Part shown: positions 1 to 9,492 of the stretch, in pieces
Position numbering within the stretch: position 1 is the stretch's first letter
Layout: every line of letters starts with the position of its first letter
Notes under the pieces: model-generated
Databases searched by the model: none
What the model was told of the DNA's origin: nothing
Seen by the model: the letters and a program-made list of their open reading frames with translations, nothing else
Position numbers and translations under genes: made by a program
NCBI RefSeq assembly: GCF_010233585.1
Contig: NZ_CP045997.1
Coordinates: 8,394,149-8,458,148 of the forward strand
Length of the DNA: 64,000 nt
Direction of reading: 5' to 3'
Source of the DNA: Spirosoma endbachense
GTDB lineage: Bacteria > Bacteroidota > Bacteroidia > Cytophagales > Spirosomataceae

Positions 1-723
1 TTCATAAGTCGAGACAAAAAGTACGATATCGCACCTGACGTACATCTGTAGAATCTCCGCCTGGCTTAAGTTCGTGTGATTTTCATACGCTATTTGACGA
101 GCAATCAACTCATCAGTAACAGATTCTGACAAGGGACCTATAATAATTAGTTTACAGGCTATCCCATCCAGGGCAGCCGTTAAGCGGAGCAGATTCTTGT
201 GAGAAGCAGTACCAATCTGCAGAAGTGTTGGCTTCTCTTTATTGAATGAACCTGGGTGATATGTAAATGCAGGCTGATAAGCGTTTGATACAACGATAGC
301 TTTTTCTGCAATTCGACCTAAGTAATGAATCAGTTCCTGTCGGCTTTTCTCAGAAACGACCGTTACGGCAGCAGCCCGGCGCACTGGGAGGTAAAACCAA
401 AAACACCAAAAGAACGCATACTGTAAAGGAGCATTCCTATGTTTTTCCAGCGTGATGCAATCATGAATGGTCAGTATTGTTCGGGAAGATGATAGGACCA
501 GAACCGTATAATGGACATCCCCGGTAATGTGTACAATGCTGTTGAATCGTTGCCGGATCACAAACCGAAGGTTCTTCCAAACAGATCGAATTCCCTGACT
601 AATGTGTGGTAATCGCACGTGGTTTACGGGCAACGACTTGCCCACCTCCTGCTGAATAACACCGAATAGGGTTTCGATGCTATGACCAGTACCGGAGCTC
701 CGAAATAGGTAGGTAATGGTCAT
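1..723 (-). CDS. Glycosyltransferase, GT4-like, 3' end outside window
   Basis: Reading from the ATG at 723 gives an open frame of 241 codons that runs off the left edge. The N-terminus (MTITYLFRSSGTGHSIETLF) and the later segment around KPTLLQIGTASHKNLLRLTAAL followed by IIIGPL look like the acceptor domain and the start of the donor-binding Rossmann fold of a GT-B glycosyltransferase (GT4 family). It would move a sugar from a nucleotide sugar onto a lipid-linked glycan at the cytoplasmic face of the inner membrane. The start codon overlaps the stop of the upstream polymerase gene by 4 nt (ATGA), so the two are probably translationally coupled. It is the last visible gene of the exopolysaccharide operon. 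The family is inferred from fold-level motifs; the catalytic E-x7-E region lies outside the window. Confidence 0.75.
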   Translation of the reverse strand, partial: MTITYLFRSSGTGHSIETLFGVIQQEVGKSLPVNHVRLPHISQGIRSVWKNLRFVIRQRFNSIVHITGDVHYTVLVLSSSRTILTIHDCITLEKHRNAPLQYAFFWCFWFYLPVRRAAAVTVVSEKSRQELIHYLGRIAEKAIVVSNAYQPAFTYHPGSFNKEKPTLLQIGTASHKNLLRLTAALDGIACKLIIIGPLSESVTDELIARQIAYENHTNLSQAEILQMYVRCDIVLFVSTYE

Positions 724-2213
724 CCGATAATTTCGTAAGGAATAGTGTAAACTACGTCTTTGTTGCGCTGAACTGATGCTCTTCTTTTGAGAATAATTAC
801 GAATAAATAGCAACTAATAAGCGCTCGAATAGTCGACAGGAATATTATCATGTCAACTTCAATCATCATTAGTGCCAATGAAAACGATACGCAAGCCACA
901 ATCAATGAAAACAAAGAATTTCTTACACTATTTAGTAAAGCATACACAAGCGAGAATAACAAAAAAATAAAGACTGGATATACAAAAAAACCAGCCCAAC
1001 CAAAGTCAATAAACGCTTCCAGATAAAGTGTTTCACTAATATCTGTAATATCCAATGAATAGGCATTTGAATAAAGTGCTTCCTTAGCCAGTATCATTTT
1101 CTTATCCACCAAAAAATTACTTGGCGTCGCAAATAGAATGCTATTAAGAAGCTCCTGCCCCATCAACGGGGCGCTGTTTGTTGTCCTGAATAAATTTACA
1201 AATTGGGCAAGAGCAAGCGAGCTATAAGCCGCACGAGCGGCAACATTCATATTTCTAATCTGATTATACTTCTCATTATCAGCACTTTCTAGGCCAGAAA
1301 TTACATCAACCATGCTCATCCGCTGAGCTTGTTCAAAGCTATAAACTACACGCATCTTATGATATAAATCGGCAATCTTAACCGCCGTATAACAGCATAT
1401 AAGAATTGGAATTATATTCTTCAATAAGAATCGTTTATCTAATGATTTATCAAAGAAAATTCCAGTTAACGTTAATAAAAAGAAGAAGATAACACTACGT
1501 CTGCCAAAGAGGAAAAACCAGGCTAATTCGTTTAATAAAAAAATGAGGCACAGTAGTACACCTAATTTCTGTCCAGCATAAAAATTTTCACGCAAATAAT
1601 ATGCCAGCACGACAGGCAACACAGGAACCACTGGCGAAATTAGAGCTAATAATGGATGCGTCGGTTCTCCTTCATCAGCTAAACTTTTTCCGCCATATAC
1701 TATTATCCCAGTATTCAACAAATAAATCTGGCAAATAAGAATAGCTACGACAAATGCATATATAATTTTTTTATGTTCCTTCAGACAATACCGAAAATCC
1801 TGATTAATGAGCGTTATCGTTTTTTGTAATTGGGGGCGATTGCCGATCAGCAGAAACGCAATAGCAAATGCATTTGTATAAGCCTGCGCAAGAGCAATAT
1901 CGGCTGTTGTAGCGTGAGCATAGTCAATCGTGATTTCCCATATATCAGAAGATACCAGTGAGGTCGAGGCAAAACTGAGCAACATTCCCAGTGAACTTCC
2001 CAGTACAATAACGACTGCTCCAACGACAAAAAAATTGAATCGACTTTCGGGTGATTTCAGCAATGTCGAAAAACCATATAGTCCACCCGTGAGTGACAGA
2101 AGTCCGGTACAAACCAGCAGATAATTGGATGGCAGAAAAAGTGAGATCAGTGCACTTCCCCCAGCCAGAGCCGCATACCGTATAAAATTCTTATCGTCAG
2201 GACTTAGCATCAT
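720..2213 (-). CDS. O-antigen/exopolysaccharide polymerase, Wzy-like
   Basis: This 497-residue protein is almost entirely hydrophobic, with about 10-12 predicted membrane segments and one large loop at about residues 300-400 (after the segment KIADLYHKMRVVYSFEQAQR). That layout is typical of Wzy and oligosaccharide-repeat-unit polymerases, which join lipid-linked repeat units on the periplasmic side. Wzy sequences are poorly conserved, so the call depends on topology and on position between a flippase gene and glycosyltransferases in an operon that also has Wza- and Wzz-like genes. The N-terminus overlaps the flippase gene by 17 bp and the 3' end overlaps the next glycosyltransferase gene by 4 nt. 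An alternative is an O-antigen ligase, but the operon otherwise lacks a polymerase. Confidence 0.7.
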   Translation of the reverse strand: MMLSPDDKNFIRYAALAGGSALISLFLPSNYLLVCTGLLSLTGGLYGFSTLLKSPESRFNFFVVGAVVIVLGSSLGMLLSFASTSLVSSDIWEITIDYAHATTADIALAQAYTNAFAIAFLLIGNRPQLQKTITLINQDFRYCLKEHKKIIYAFVVAILICQIYLLNTGIIVYGGKSLADEGEPTHPLLALISPVVPVLPVVLAYYLRENFYAGQKLGVLLCLIFLLNELAWFFLFGRRSVIFFFLLTLTGIFFDKSLDKRFLLKNIIPILICCYTAVKIADLYHKMRVVYSFEQAQRMSMVDVISGLESADNEKYNQIRNMNVAARAAYSSLALAQFVNLFRTTNSAPLMGQELLNSILFATPSNFLVDKKMILAKEALYSNAYSLDITDISETLYLEAFIDFGWAGFFVYPVFIFLLFSLVYALLNSVRNSLFSLIVACVSFSLALMMIEVDMIIFLSTIRALISCYLFVIILKRRASVQRNKDVVYTIPYEIIG

Positions 2214-3456
2214 ATTGAAATAACCATAACACGATCAGGAACTGTCCTGCAAATCCCAGTAATGTTGCCATTGCGGCCCCTACAATACCCAAACGAGGAA
2301 TCAGAATAATATTCAGAATCACATTCATGATCGCCCCCGCACAATTGTGCCATAAAACAAACCGGGTCAGGCCATAAGCATACCATTTGATCTCCAGAAT
2401 ATGAATACAGGTCAGAAATAGATAACCGGATGCCACAATCGGCCCTATAACAAATGCCGGTTTGTAAGCCATCGACAGGAGCAGCAGACCGATCCAGGGG
2501 TATGTCGCCCAGAACACGATACACAGTCCACCCGCGATCAGGAAATACCGTTTGAGGTAATGCCAGAGCAATTTATCCACCTCTTTTGGCAGTTTACTGT
2601 CGGCTTTTAACTGAAAAATCAATGGCGTCAGAAACGCAATCAGGGGGGTCACAACTAGCTGCATTTTCGACCCTATGCCATAGCCCAGTGTATACTGACC
2701 AATGTCAGCATCAGTCATATAAAAGCGGATAAGATATCGGTCTGCATAATTGATGAGCCAACCCCAGACAGCCAGGCTTACCAAAGGCCATATATAGCAC
2801 TGGTATTTGCGCAGAAGTTCAGTAGGGAACCAATCGGTAAAATCCTGATAGTCAATCCTGAATCCATTAATAAGTCGAATAGCCTGCCATACTGATACGA
2901 CAGCAAATACGCCATTCAACAAGGCTAGTATCTGCCATAGATTTATGGCTTTATTCTGTCCAAAAACCCAGACAACGACACCATATAACAGGAGATTAAA
3001 GACCGCATAACCGATCAGTAGCAACGAGTAGGTGTTATGTTTGCCAGCAAAGTTCAGGGAATCGTTACTCAGAGAATAGAGCCCCTGCGCCACGGCTGCT
3101 ACCCACACCAGCGCCCAGATTATGTTATGTGTATAAAGAACGGCCCCGATAGCCATCAAGGCGAAAACACCAATATAGATTACCCCTAAGATCCGGCCGT
3201 AAAAGTTTACAATCCGCCGGTAATCCGAACTTGTCATCTCAGCCTTAAAAGACTGAATTGTTGGCGTTACCATAAGGCTATGCAGCAACAGCATGACGGC
3301 CAACTGGACACTATACCCCCCCCACTCGATTGGCGAAATATAGAGGGCAACTGCTTTGCCATACACCAGGTTAGCCAACGCGACCACACCCTGTCCACTC
3401 ATTAATACGGACAATGGTTTATTCCTGAACTTGAGCGAAATCAACGCTGCATTCAT
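2197..3456 (-). CDS. Polysaccharide flippase, Wzx/MATE-like
   Basis: This 419-residue protein has about 12 hydrophobic segments spread evenly along its length. The C-terminal segment MNVILNIILIPRLGIVGAAM has the N-x3-N-x2-L-I-P-x-x-G-I-x-G-A-A signature of polysaccharide transport (RfbX/Wzx) proteins. It would flip undecaprenyl-linked repeat units across the inner membrane. It begins 4 bp after the upstream CgeB-like glycosyltransferase gene and overlaps the downstream polymerase gene by 17 bp, so it is part of one operon. Length is normal for the family. Confidence 0.85.
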   Translation of the reverse strand: MNAALISLKFRNKPLSVLMSGQGVVALANLVYGKAVALYISPIEWGGYSVQLAVMLLLHSLMVTPTIQSFKAEMTSSDYRRIVNFYGRILGVIYIGVFALMAIGAVLYTHNIIWALVWVAAVAQGLYSLSNDSLNFAGKHNTYSLLLIGYAVFNLLLYGVVVWVFGQNKAINLWQILALLNGVFAVVSVWQAIRLINGFRIDYQDFTDWFPTELLRKYQCYIWPLVSLAVWGWLINYADRYLIRFYMTDADIGQYTLGYGIGSKMQLVVTPLIAFLTPLIFQLKADSKLPKEVDKLLWHYLKRYFLIAGGLCIVFWATYPWIGLLLLSMAYKPAFVIGPIVASGYLFLTCIHILEIKWYAYGLTRFVLWHNCAGAIMNVILNIILIPRLGIVGAAMATLLGFAGQFLIVLWLFQYDAKS

Positions 3457-3459
3457 GGG

Positions 3460-4494
3460 CTACGGCAGTTGACTGGATTCTAAATTTCTTATCGATTCAG
3501 CGTATCCTATTACAGAAAGCATCTCCTTCATACGAAGATCAAAAGTGTGGTTTTGCTGAAAATGAAGATATTGCTGATCGGCGATTTGGTAACGTTCGAC
3601 AGGATGAGCCAGATAGTAGCGTATTTTATCGATCGCTTCGTTCATTGTCCGATAGGTGACGCGTTCGGCCGAAACGGCGGTATATTCGTCCAGAGTAGGT
3701 TTGTAGTCGCAGAGCTGAAACGCCCCAATGCCGTTGATTTCAAAGTACTTCTGGTTTACGGATGTGACCTCAGCGTAGTGAAAATTATTGAACACAATTT
3801 TAGCACCGTAGAGAATTCGATTTTTCTGTTCGCCGATAAGATACTGTTCGCGAAAGGCCGATATGATCGAGGAAAGCAGATACGGTCCTGTGGTGCCATA
3901 GACTGCTACGTTGATTCCCGCCCGAATCAACTGATCAACCATTCTGGCACGATAGGCGTACAAACTGCCAAATACCAGTACATCTATCTTCGTTTCCCGT
4001 TCAGCACCAGCTTTCTCAATTTTTGGCCGTTGATGAACGCGTGGATTGAAACCTTCGGGCAGATAATGGGCGTTTACGCCTGCTTTGTCCCGGAGAAATT
4101 CAACCATATAGGGCTCTTTGGAAAAGTAATGATCAAAATTGGCCGCAATGATTTGCTGCTTCTCAAGATTCGACAAAGCATCTGGATTTATCTGAACAAC
4201 CGGCACACCAGGTAACCTTTTTTTGACCTCATCGACCAAAATAGGGTGCAGATTTCGGTAAACGACCAACACCAGATCGGGTCCCTCGGCGATCACCTTG
4301 GCTGCCAACTGTAGGCCGATAAGACGATCATACGATTCGCTAAAGCGGGAAGCCCAATAATTGACTCTGGCCGATAGAAATGATACGTCACTGACATCGA
4401 CCTGTAGAACTTCATGCCCCAACACCCGTAACGATTCACTTACGTGGTACTCAAGTGAATCGAAAGCCTTGCTGCCGATGAGACTAATCTTCAT
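3460..4494 (-). CDS. CgeB-like glycosyltransferase
   Basis: Starting at the internal ATG (4494, MKISLIGSKAFDSLEYHVSE) the protein has 344 residues. An upstream in-frame start at 4518 would overlap the dehydrogenase gene by 13 bp, and the Rossmann strand begins only at MKISLIG, so 4494 is preferred. The sequence resembles the CgeB/DUF3880 group of GT-B glycosyltransferases: an N-terminal Rossmann domain ending in NPDALSNLEKQQI, then YFSKEPYMVEFL, a VDVLVFGSLYAYRARMVDQL donor-domain entry, and a C-terminal FEINGIGAFQLCDYKP segment with the typical E-x-x-x-x-G-x-F-x-L pattern. It probably adds one sugar to the repeat unit in the cytoplasm. Substrate and linkage cannot be read from sequence. Confidence 0.75.
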   Translation of the reverse strand: MKISLIGSKAFDSLEYHVSESLRVLGHEVLQVDVSDVSFLSARVNYWASRFSESYDRLIGLQLAAKVIAEGPDLVLVVYRNLHPILVDEVKKRLPGVPVVQINPDALSNLEKQQIIAANFDHYFSKEPYMVEFLRDKAGVNAHYLPEGFNPRVHQRPKIEKAGAERETKIDVLVFGSLYAYRARMVDQLIRAGINVAVYGTTGPYLLSSIISAFREQYLIGEQKNRILYGAKIVFNNFHYAEVTSVNQKYFEINGIGAFQLCDYKPTLDEYTAVSAERVTYRTMNEAIDKIRYYLAHPVERYQIADQQYLHFQQNHTFDLRMKEMLSVIGYAESIRNLESSQLP

Positions 4495-4505
4495 GAACAA
4501 AGCTG

Positions 4506-5798
4506 TTACATTCGCCAATACTCGATCCCATCTCCTTTTGTTATTGTGAATAAGCCTTTCAAATCCATCAGAATCGGTGCCCCGTTCATGAGCGATTTAA
4601 AGTATGACACATCGAGCGACCTGTATTCATCGTGACCTACTGCCACAATTATTCCATCATACTGGTTTGATGGGGTGTCCATCAATGTCATTCGATATTC
4701 CTGGGCAACTTCATTTGGCGACGCATGAGGATCGACCAGGTGCACATTAATAGCGTACTTCATGAGTTCGCGCACCAAATCGGCTACCTTCGAGTTACGG
4801 ATGTCTGACACATTTTCCTTAAAGGTTAGCCCCATAACCAGCACCTTCGTCTGACGCGGGTTCTTTCCCCGCTGAAGCAGCATTTGAAGCAACTTGGTAG
4901 CGATATAGGCAGGCATACCGTCGTTGATCCGACGCCCCGAATTGATCACCTGCGGGTCATATCCCAGTTGCCGGGCTTTATAGAGCAGATAATAAGGATC
5001 AATACCAATACAATGACCACCCACCAGTCCCGGTGTAAAGGGCAGAAAATTCCATTTTGTACCAGCAGCTTTCAGTACCTCATGCGTATCTATCCCCATT
5101 TTGTCAAAAATGATCGACAATTCATTCATTAGCGAGATATTCAGATCACGCTGTACATTTTCGATCACTTTAGCAGCTTCGGCCACTTTAATAGAGGGAG
5201 CCTGATAAACTCCGGCCTGGATGATGGCGCCATAAACAGCCGCAATCTCCCGTAATGCTTCGGTATCGTTACCCGACACGACTTTCAGAATAGTCGTCAG
5301 TGTGTGCTGTTTGTCGCCAGGGTTGATGCGTTCGGGTGAATAACCAACTTTGAAGCCCTTCCCCAGCTTTAAGCCAGAGTTTTTTTCCAGTACAGGAACG
5401 CAGTCATCTTCCGTACATCCTGGATAAACCGTGGATTCATAGACAACATAATCGCCTGGTTTTAATGCCCGTCCAACTAGTTCAGAGGCCCGCTGAAGCG
5501 GTTTCAAATCAGGCACCTTATAATCATCTACGGGTGTTGGAACCGCTACAACGAAGAAGTTGGCCGATTTCAAATCATCAGGGTTAGCGGTGAAGCTTAT
5601 ATCTGCGTGGGAAAAAGCATCCGGTGAAATCTCCCGCGAAGGATCTTCTCCCCGCTGCATCATCGCAATACGGTCTTCATTAATGTCGAAGCCGATAACG
5701 CGAAACTGCCTGGCAAATTCAAGGGCAATCGGGAGGCCAACATAGCCTAATCCGATCACTGCTATTTGCTTTTCCTTCTGTTTAAGTACGTTGAACAA
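4506..5798 (-). CDS. UDP-sugar 6-dehydrogenase (UDP-GalNAc/GlcNAc type)
   Basis: This 430-residue protein belongs to the UDP-glucose/GDP-mannose dehydrogenase family. The N-terminal NAD-binding motif IAVIGLGYVGLPIALEFA (about residues 12-29) is intact, the middle domain follows, and the catalytic cysteine is C263 in VGGHCIGIDPYYL. The downstream LVMGLTFKENVSDIRNSKV segment opens the UDP-binding C-terminal domain. The H-C-I-G-I-D-P-Y-Y form is typical of the TviB/WbpA/WbpO branch that makes UDP-HexNAc-uronic acids, so the polymer may contain an aminouronic acid; that specificity is inference. The first available in-frame start is TTG at 5798. The gene is separated from the Wzz-like gene by about 80 bp. 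Confidence 0.88.
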   Translation of the reverse strand: MFNVLKQKEKQIAVIGLGYVGLPIALEFARQFRVIGFDINEDRIAMMQRGEDPSREISPDAFSHADISFTANPDDLKSANFFVVAVPTPVDDYKVPDLKPLQRASELVGRALKPGDYVVYESTVYPGCTEDDCVPVLEKNSGLKLGKGFKVGYSPERINPGDKQHTLTTILKVVSGNDTEALREIAAVYGAIIQAGVYQAPSIKVAEAAKVIENVQRDLNISLMNELSIIFDKMGIDTHEVLKAAGTKWNFLPFTPGLVGGHCIGIDPYYLLYKARQLGYDPQVINSGRRINDGMPAYIATKLLQMLLQRGKNPRQTKVLVMGLTFKENVSDIRNSKVADLVRELMKYAINVHLVDPHASPNEVAQEYRMTLMDTPSNQYDGIIVAVGHDEYRSLDVSYFKSLMNGAPILMDLKGLFTITKGDGIEYWRM

Positions 5799-5877
5799 GG
5801 TATATCAATTAGGTTTATTAAAATGGAAAAGAACTCGTGAACTCCAAAGCAGATAGCAGAAGTCAGCAGTAGACTAA

Positions 5878-6963
5878 TCAGTCCTTTATGATCGCTTTCA
5901 ATCTGTGGAGCAGGTCAATTTGTTGCGTAACCAGATAAACAACCCCCAACAAGAATCCGGCAATAGCATAGCCTAAAACCAGAATAGATCGTTTAGGTGA
6001 TACGCGTATGAGCGGTATCTTAGCCGGTTCAAGCACCTTAAAAACGGGTGTTTGCTCCTGAACTTTGAGTTTTGCCTGCTCAAACTGCCGTGACAATTCG
6101 GTATAAACTGTCTGGGCAATGGCTAATTCAGCTTCCATACGCTGTTTTTCCATAGTTGCCGCCTGCACAACGTAGTATTTGTGTTGATCGTTATAGTGAA
6201 AAACGGAATACTGCGCCATTTGGTAACGTTGACGAGCTTCGGCCAATCGCCGGGAATAGAATTGTAGGTCCTGCCTGGCTTTTTCGGTGCGATAACTTGT
6301 CACATACTGCGTTAGGTAATCCATCGATAATTGCGCCACTGTAGCTGCACCGCTGGCATCGGGCATTTTAGCGGTTATGGTGATTATGCCGGAACGCGTA
6401 TCCAGCTTTGCATTCACCCGTTTACCAATTTCTTCTACCAGTTTCTCCTGCCTTCTCGTCAGTTTTACCGGTTTGCCTGCAATCTGTTTGAACGGAGCTA
6501 CTCTCTCTTCCTGATCTCTCTGGAGCCAGTTTATGAGCGACCAGTCGTCAGTAGGCATCAATAGGTTGGCGACTGTAGTTCGTTCTCCGTTTGTCTGGAC
6601 AACAACCTGATCGAGCAGATACAGCACAAAAGGCGTGCTTTGTAGTACATTCGGATACAAATCAGGACGAACAGCATCAACACCTTCAGCATCCGACAAA
6701 TCCATACCCGCAAATCCGGCTACGGAGGCTAACCGTTTAAATATTCCACCTGAGCCGCTGTTCATTTCCGGCATAATTCGGGCATCCGATACGAACTCCG
6801 GAGTGGTTATTAACGCAATAAATACACCCAATATAGCGAACAGAGCTGTACTGATTACCAGCCGAAGCCGTCCTTGCCAGGCAATGCGAATACTAGTTTC
6901 TAGCGATAGATCAGGCCAGTTACTGCCTATATTCTCCACATTATCAGGCGATTGCGCTACCAT
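5878..6963 (-). CDS. Wzz-like polysaccharide copolymerase (chain-length determinant)
   Basis: This 361-residue protein has the Wzz layout: a short cytoplasmic N-terminus, a membrane segment at about residues 33-53 (LVISTALFAILGVFIALIT), a long periplasmic region with a coiled coil around EKARQDLQFYSRRLAEARQR, and a second membrane segment at about 327-347 preceded by the proline-rich stretch LEPAKIPLIRVSPKRS. It would set chain length together with Wzy and the outer-membrane exporter. There is no C-terminal BY-kinase (Walker A) domain, and none is encoded separately here, so phosphorylation control is either absent or encoded elsewhere. It lies 18 bp after the Wza-like gene. Confidence 0.87.
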   Translation of the reverse strand: MVAQSPDNVENIGSNWPDLSLETSIRIAWQGRLRLVISTALFAILGVFIALITTPEFVSDARIMPEMNSGSGGIFKRLASVAGFAGMDLSDAEGVDAVRPDLYPNVLQSTPFVLYLLDQVVVQTNGERTTVANLLMPTDDWSLINWLQRDQEERVAPFKQIAGKPVKLTRRQEKLVEEIGKRVNAKLDTRSGIITITAKMPDASGAATVAQLSMDYLTQYVTSYRTEKARQDLQFYSRRLAEARQRYQMAQYSVFHYNDQHKYYVVQAATMEKQRMEAELAIAQTVYTELSRQFEQAKLKVQEQTPVFKVLEPAKIPLIRVSPKRSILVLGYAIAGFLLGVVYLVTQQIDLLHRLKAIIKD

Positions 6964-6981
6964 CTTTAGTTCCGTTAGCTA

Positions 6982-9321
6982 TTAGTTCATGAAGATGCGT
7001 AAGGCCGATAATACGACCGCTGCCGCCGAAGCTATTACACTCAGTGTGGCTACCCGTTCAGCCGGTGACGTTTTATTTTGTTCCCTTTCAGGTTCGGCTG
7101 GCACTATAATTTCCATGCCGCGTTCCGGCTTTGGAAATTGATGAATACCCAGAAACGATTTAGTCGGTCTTATTTTGCCATTAGCATCCATCACATAGAT
7201 TTTCCGACGTAGGGCCTTTTTCGTGAAATTACCCGCTTCAGCGATGTATCCCCGAAACGATTTGGCTGGATCATATTCTACAGTAGCTGGATTTAGTACT
7301 TCGCCACGAATCCGAACTAATTCAACCCGACGCGGAATTGTTAATGAATCGCCATCATCAAGTAAGAGATTCCCCAGATCAGCCGGATTTTCAAGGATTG
7401 TCCGCATATTAATGGATATAATCTCCCCCTTGCGTGTTAAACGGGCCGCTGATAAATAGGCCTCAGGCTTTAGACCACCCGCCCGTTCAATCAGGTCCGT
7501 AATTCGATCGGCAGAGGTTCGAATTGCGTAAGGTCCGGGATAGAGTACTTCCCCATTTATGGTAGCTCCTTTCTGAACTTCATAGCGGGGCGATGTCCGG
7601 ACAAACACCTGATCGAAAGGCATTAATATGAGTTTGGCATCGGCCGGACTAAGCCGTAGATTCTGGTCAATCTCAAACGCAATGATGCGAATATTCTGCC
7701 CGTTGGGCAATCCCGTCGTATCATTTTTGACACGTCGGGCAATTTCCATACGCGATGGGATAGCGCTCTCTGAAAAACCACCCGCCAGAACGATCAGATT
7801 GGCAACAGTCATGCTATCGGCAAACGTGAAGGTTCCCCCTTTGTTTACGGCCCCCTTAATCGAAACGGTTCGTTCCTGACGAAGCTCACTGATAGAATTA
7901 ATCTGTACAACGTCTTCGCGATGGAGCACCATATCAGGCCGTTCGCCCCTTAGTAGTTTCCCCAGATCAATCGAAATCACTTCCGGGTCAAGGTTAGGGC
8001 GAAGTCTACGAATGGTTGCAAGATTTAGAAAAGCGTCCTCGCGCAGCCCTTCAGCGTTCTTAATAAGTTGCAGAATCGTTGTGTTCTTTTCCAGCGAAAA
8101 CTCCCCCGGTCGAAATACGGCACCAGTAATCGTTACTTTATTCTCAACCCGGTTTAGAATCGAACCAATCGTGTAGTGATCGCCCGGTTTCGGCAGAAAA
8201 CTACCGATTTCACTCCCGGCGATCGTAAGTAGCTGCTGTTCAGTTGGTGTATTTCGGCGCACACCGATAGAGGCTGTATACGCTCGATCCGTATACCCTC
8301 CGGCAAAATTCAGAATGGTTCGGAGCGTTTCGTCTGGCCCGGTTTCATAAATGCCGGGCTGTTTTACTTCTCCTGACAATTCGATTCGGGTGCTGGCGTG
8401 ATCAATAAACACAATATCCTGATCGAGCAGCCGAATATTATCCTTCTGGTCAGCCCTGAGTAGAAAATCATATACATCGAGGGTACGCACGAGCCGATTG
8501 CCCCGATAGACCCGAATAGCCCGAAACGAACCCCTGTCGGGCGAAGGCCCACCGCAGGCATAAAGGGCATTAAAAACCGTTGCCAGTGATGACAATGTGT
8601 AGGTTCCTGGCCGAACAACCTGTCCCAGCATTGTTACTTTGATACTCCGGATACTGCCAAGCGTAACCTGAGCACCAATACCACTTCCGGTCGAATTTAG
8701 TCCCTGGTAAAGTGCCCGGAGTCGCCCAACGATTCGCTGCTCTGCCTGATCAATAGTGAGTCCATTCACGTAAATAGGGCTCAGGTTTTCAATGCGAATA
8801 CTTCCTTCGGGGCTTACCTTAGGACGGTAGGTTTGTTGCGCATTGCCATATACATCAACAACAAGCTCATCTTCAGGGCCAATCTGATAATTGCGGGGCG
8901 TTGGGATGCGCAAATTTGGTTCAAACGTCAGGCTGGAATTTGTAAATAAGGAGGCTCCAAAAACGGGCGATTCAACTAAAACTGGAACGGACACGGGAAG
9001 TGCAGGTTGTTCACGAATTACATTCGTTTCGGCAGGACTATGTCCGGTAGAAATTGTCGTTGATTTTGGCGTTCCGTCCGTTAGCCGACTAATGCGCTGA
9101 CGCATTTTATCGATATCAGCTAACGTAAAGCCCCGACTTCGTGCCATTTGTTCGATTTGCGTTTCCGACATACCCGTGCTTTGCGCCTGTTGGACAAACT
9201 GCTGTATCTGTCCGTCGGTTAAATTTTCTACCTGTTGCGCTGATCCATTGAGCGTTATATAAAATCCAATTAAAAATAGGGCTTTACGAGATCGTAAGAG
9301 ACTAAAACAAATACCCAGCAC
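6982..9321 (-). CDS. Wza-like polysaccharide export protein with multiple SLBB domains
   Basis: This 779-residue protein starts at a GTG (9321) and has an N-terminal hydrophobic segment ending in NGSAQQ, consistent with a signal peptide. A helical region (about 31-70, TDGQIQQFVQQAQSTGMS) precedes the Poly_export domain (about 141-215, NYQIGPEDELVVDVYGNA). Several SLBB-type repeats follow; recurring motifs such as VTMLGQVVRPGTYTLSSLAT, IELSGEVKQPGIYETGPDET and VTITGAVFRPGEFSLEKNTT mark them. A final hydrophobic helix lies at about 755-775. It is much longer than enterobacterial Wza (about 380 residues) but of a size seen in Bacteroidota. It is the first gene of the exopolysaccharide operon and should form the outer-membrane exit channel. 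Confidence 0.9.
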   Translation of the reverse strand: MLGICFSLLRSRKALFLIGFYITLNGSAQQVENLTDGQIQQFVQQAQSTGMSETQIEQMARSRGFTLADIDKMRQRISRLTDGTPKSTTISTGHSPAETNVIREQPALPVSVPVLVESPVFGASLFTNSSLTFEPNLRIPTPRNYQIGPEDELVVDVYGNAQQTYRPKVSPEGSIRIENLSPIYVNGLTIDQAEQRIVGRLRALYQGLNSTGSGIGAQVTLGSIRSIKVTMLGQVVRPGTYTLSSLATVFNALYACGGPSPDRGSFRAIRVYRGNRLVRTLDVYDFLLRADQKDNIRLLDQDIVFIDHASTRIELSGEVKQPGIYETGPDETLRTILNFAGGYTDRAYTASIGVRRNTPTEQQLLTIAGSEIGSFLPKPGDHYTIGSILNRVENKVTITGAVFRPGEFSLEKNTTILQLIKNAEGLREDAFLNLATIRRLRPNLDPEVISIDLGKLLRGERPDMVLHREDVVQINSISELRQERTVSIKGAVNKGGTFTFADSMTVANLIVLAGGFSESAIPSRMEIARRVKNDTTGLPNGQNIRIIAFEIDQNLRLSPADAKLILMPFDQVFVRTSPRYEVQKGATINGEVLYPGPYAIRTSADRITDLIERAGGLKPEAYLSAARLTRKGEIISINMRTILENPADLGNLLLDDGDSLTIPRRVELVRIRGEVLNPATVEYDPAKSFRGYIAEAGNFTKKALRRKIYVMDANGKIRPTKSFLGIHQFPKPERGMEIIVPAEPEREQNKTSPAERVATLSVIASAAAVVLSALRIFMN

Positions 9322-9372
9322 TTCAGTCAGATTAACAAGTTAAACCTTTATAACTTTTTCCTTATCTGGCCA

Positions 9373-9380
9373 CAAACATA
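9373..9380 (-). promoter_or_regulatory. -7 box of the exopolysaccharide operon promoter
   Basis: On the minus strand the sequence reads TATGTTTG, an exact match to the Bacteroidota -7 consensus TAnnTTTG. A T-rich TGTTTT lies about 17 bp upstream and is only a weak -33 element. The predicted transcript would start near 9369 and have a leader of about 47 nt before the GTG start at 9321. No other box of this quality is present between tgt and the exporter gene. Confidence 0.5.
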
Positions 9381-9427
9381 TAGATTTAATTAAAACATTC
9401 GACTACATATAAGTATTAAAAATAAAA

Positions 9428-9455
9428 ATACCCGCTAATTTACACAAGCGGGTAT
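9428..9455 (-). terminator. Rho-independent terminator of tgt
   Basis: ATACCCGCT (9428-9436) and AGCGGGTAT (9447-9455) form a perfect 9-bp stem with a 10-nt loop. On the minus strand the stem is followed by a T-rich run (TTTTTATTTTT), which places it 38 bp after the tgt stop codon as an intrinsic terminator. It also separates tgt from the exopolysaccharide operon promoter. Confidence 0.8.
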
Positions 9456-9492
9456 CTCCTTAATACTTGATTTTTCAGGCTTCGGCGCTAGG

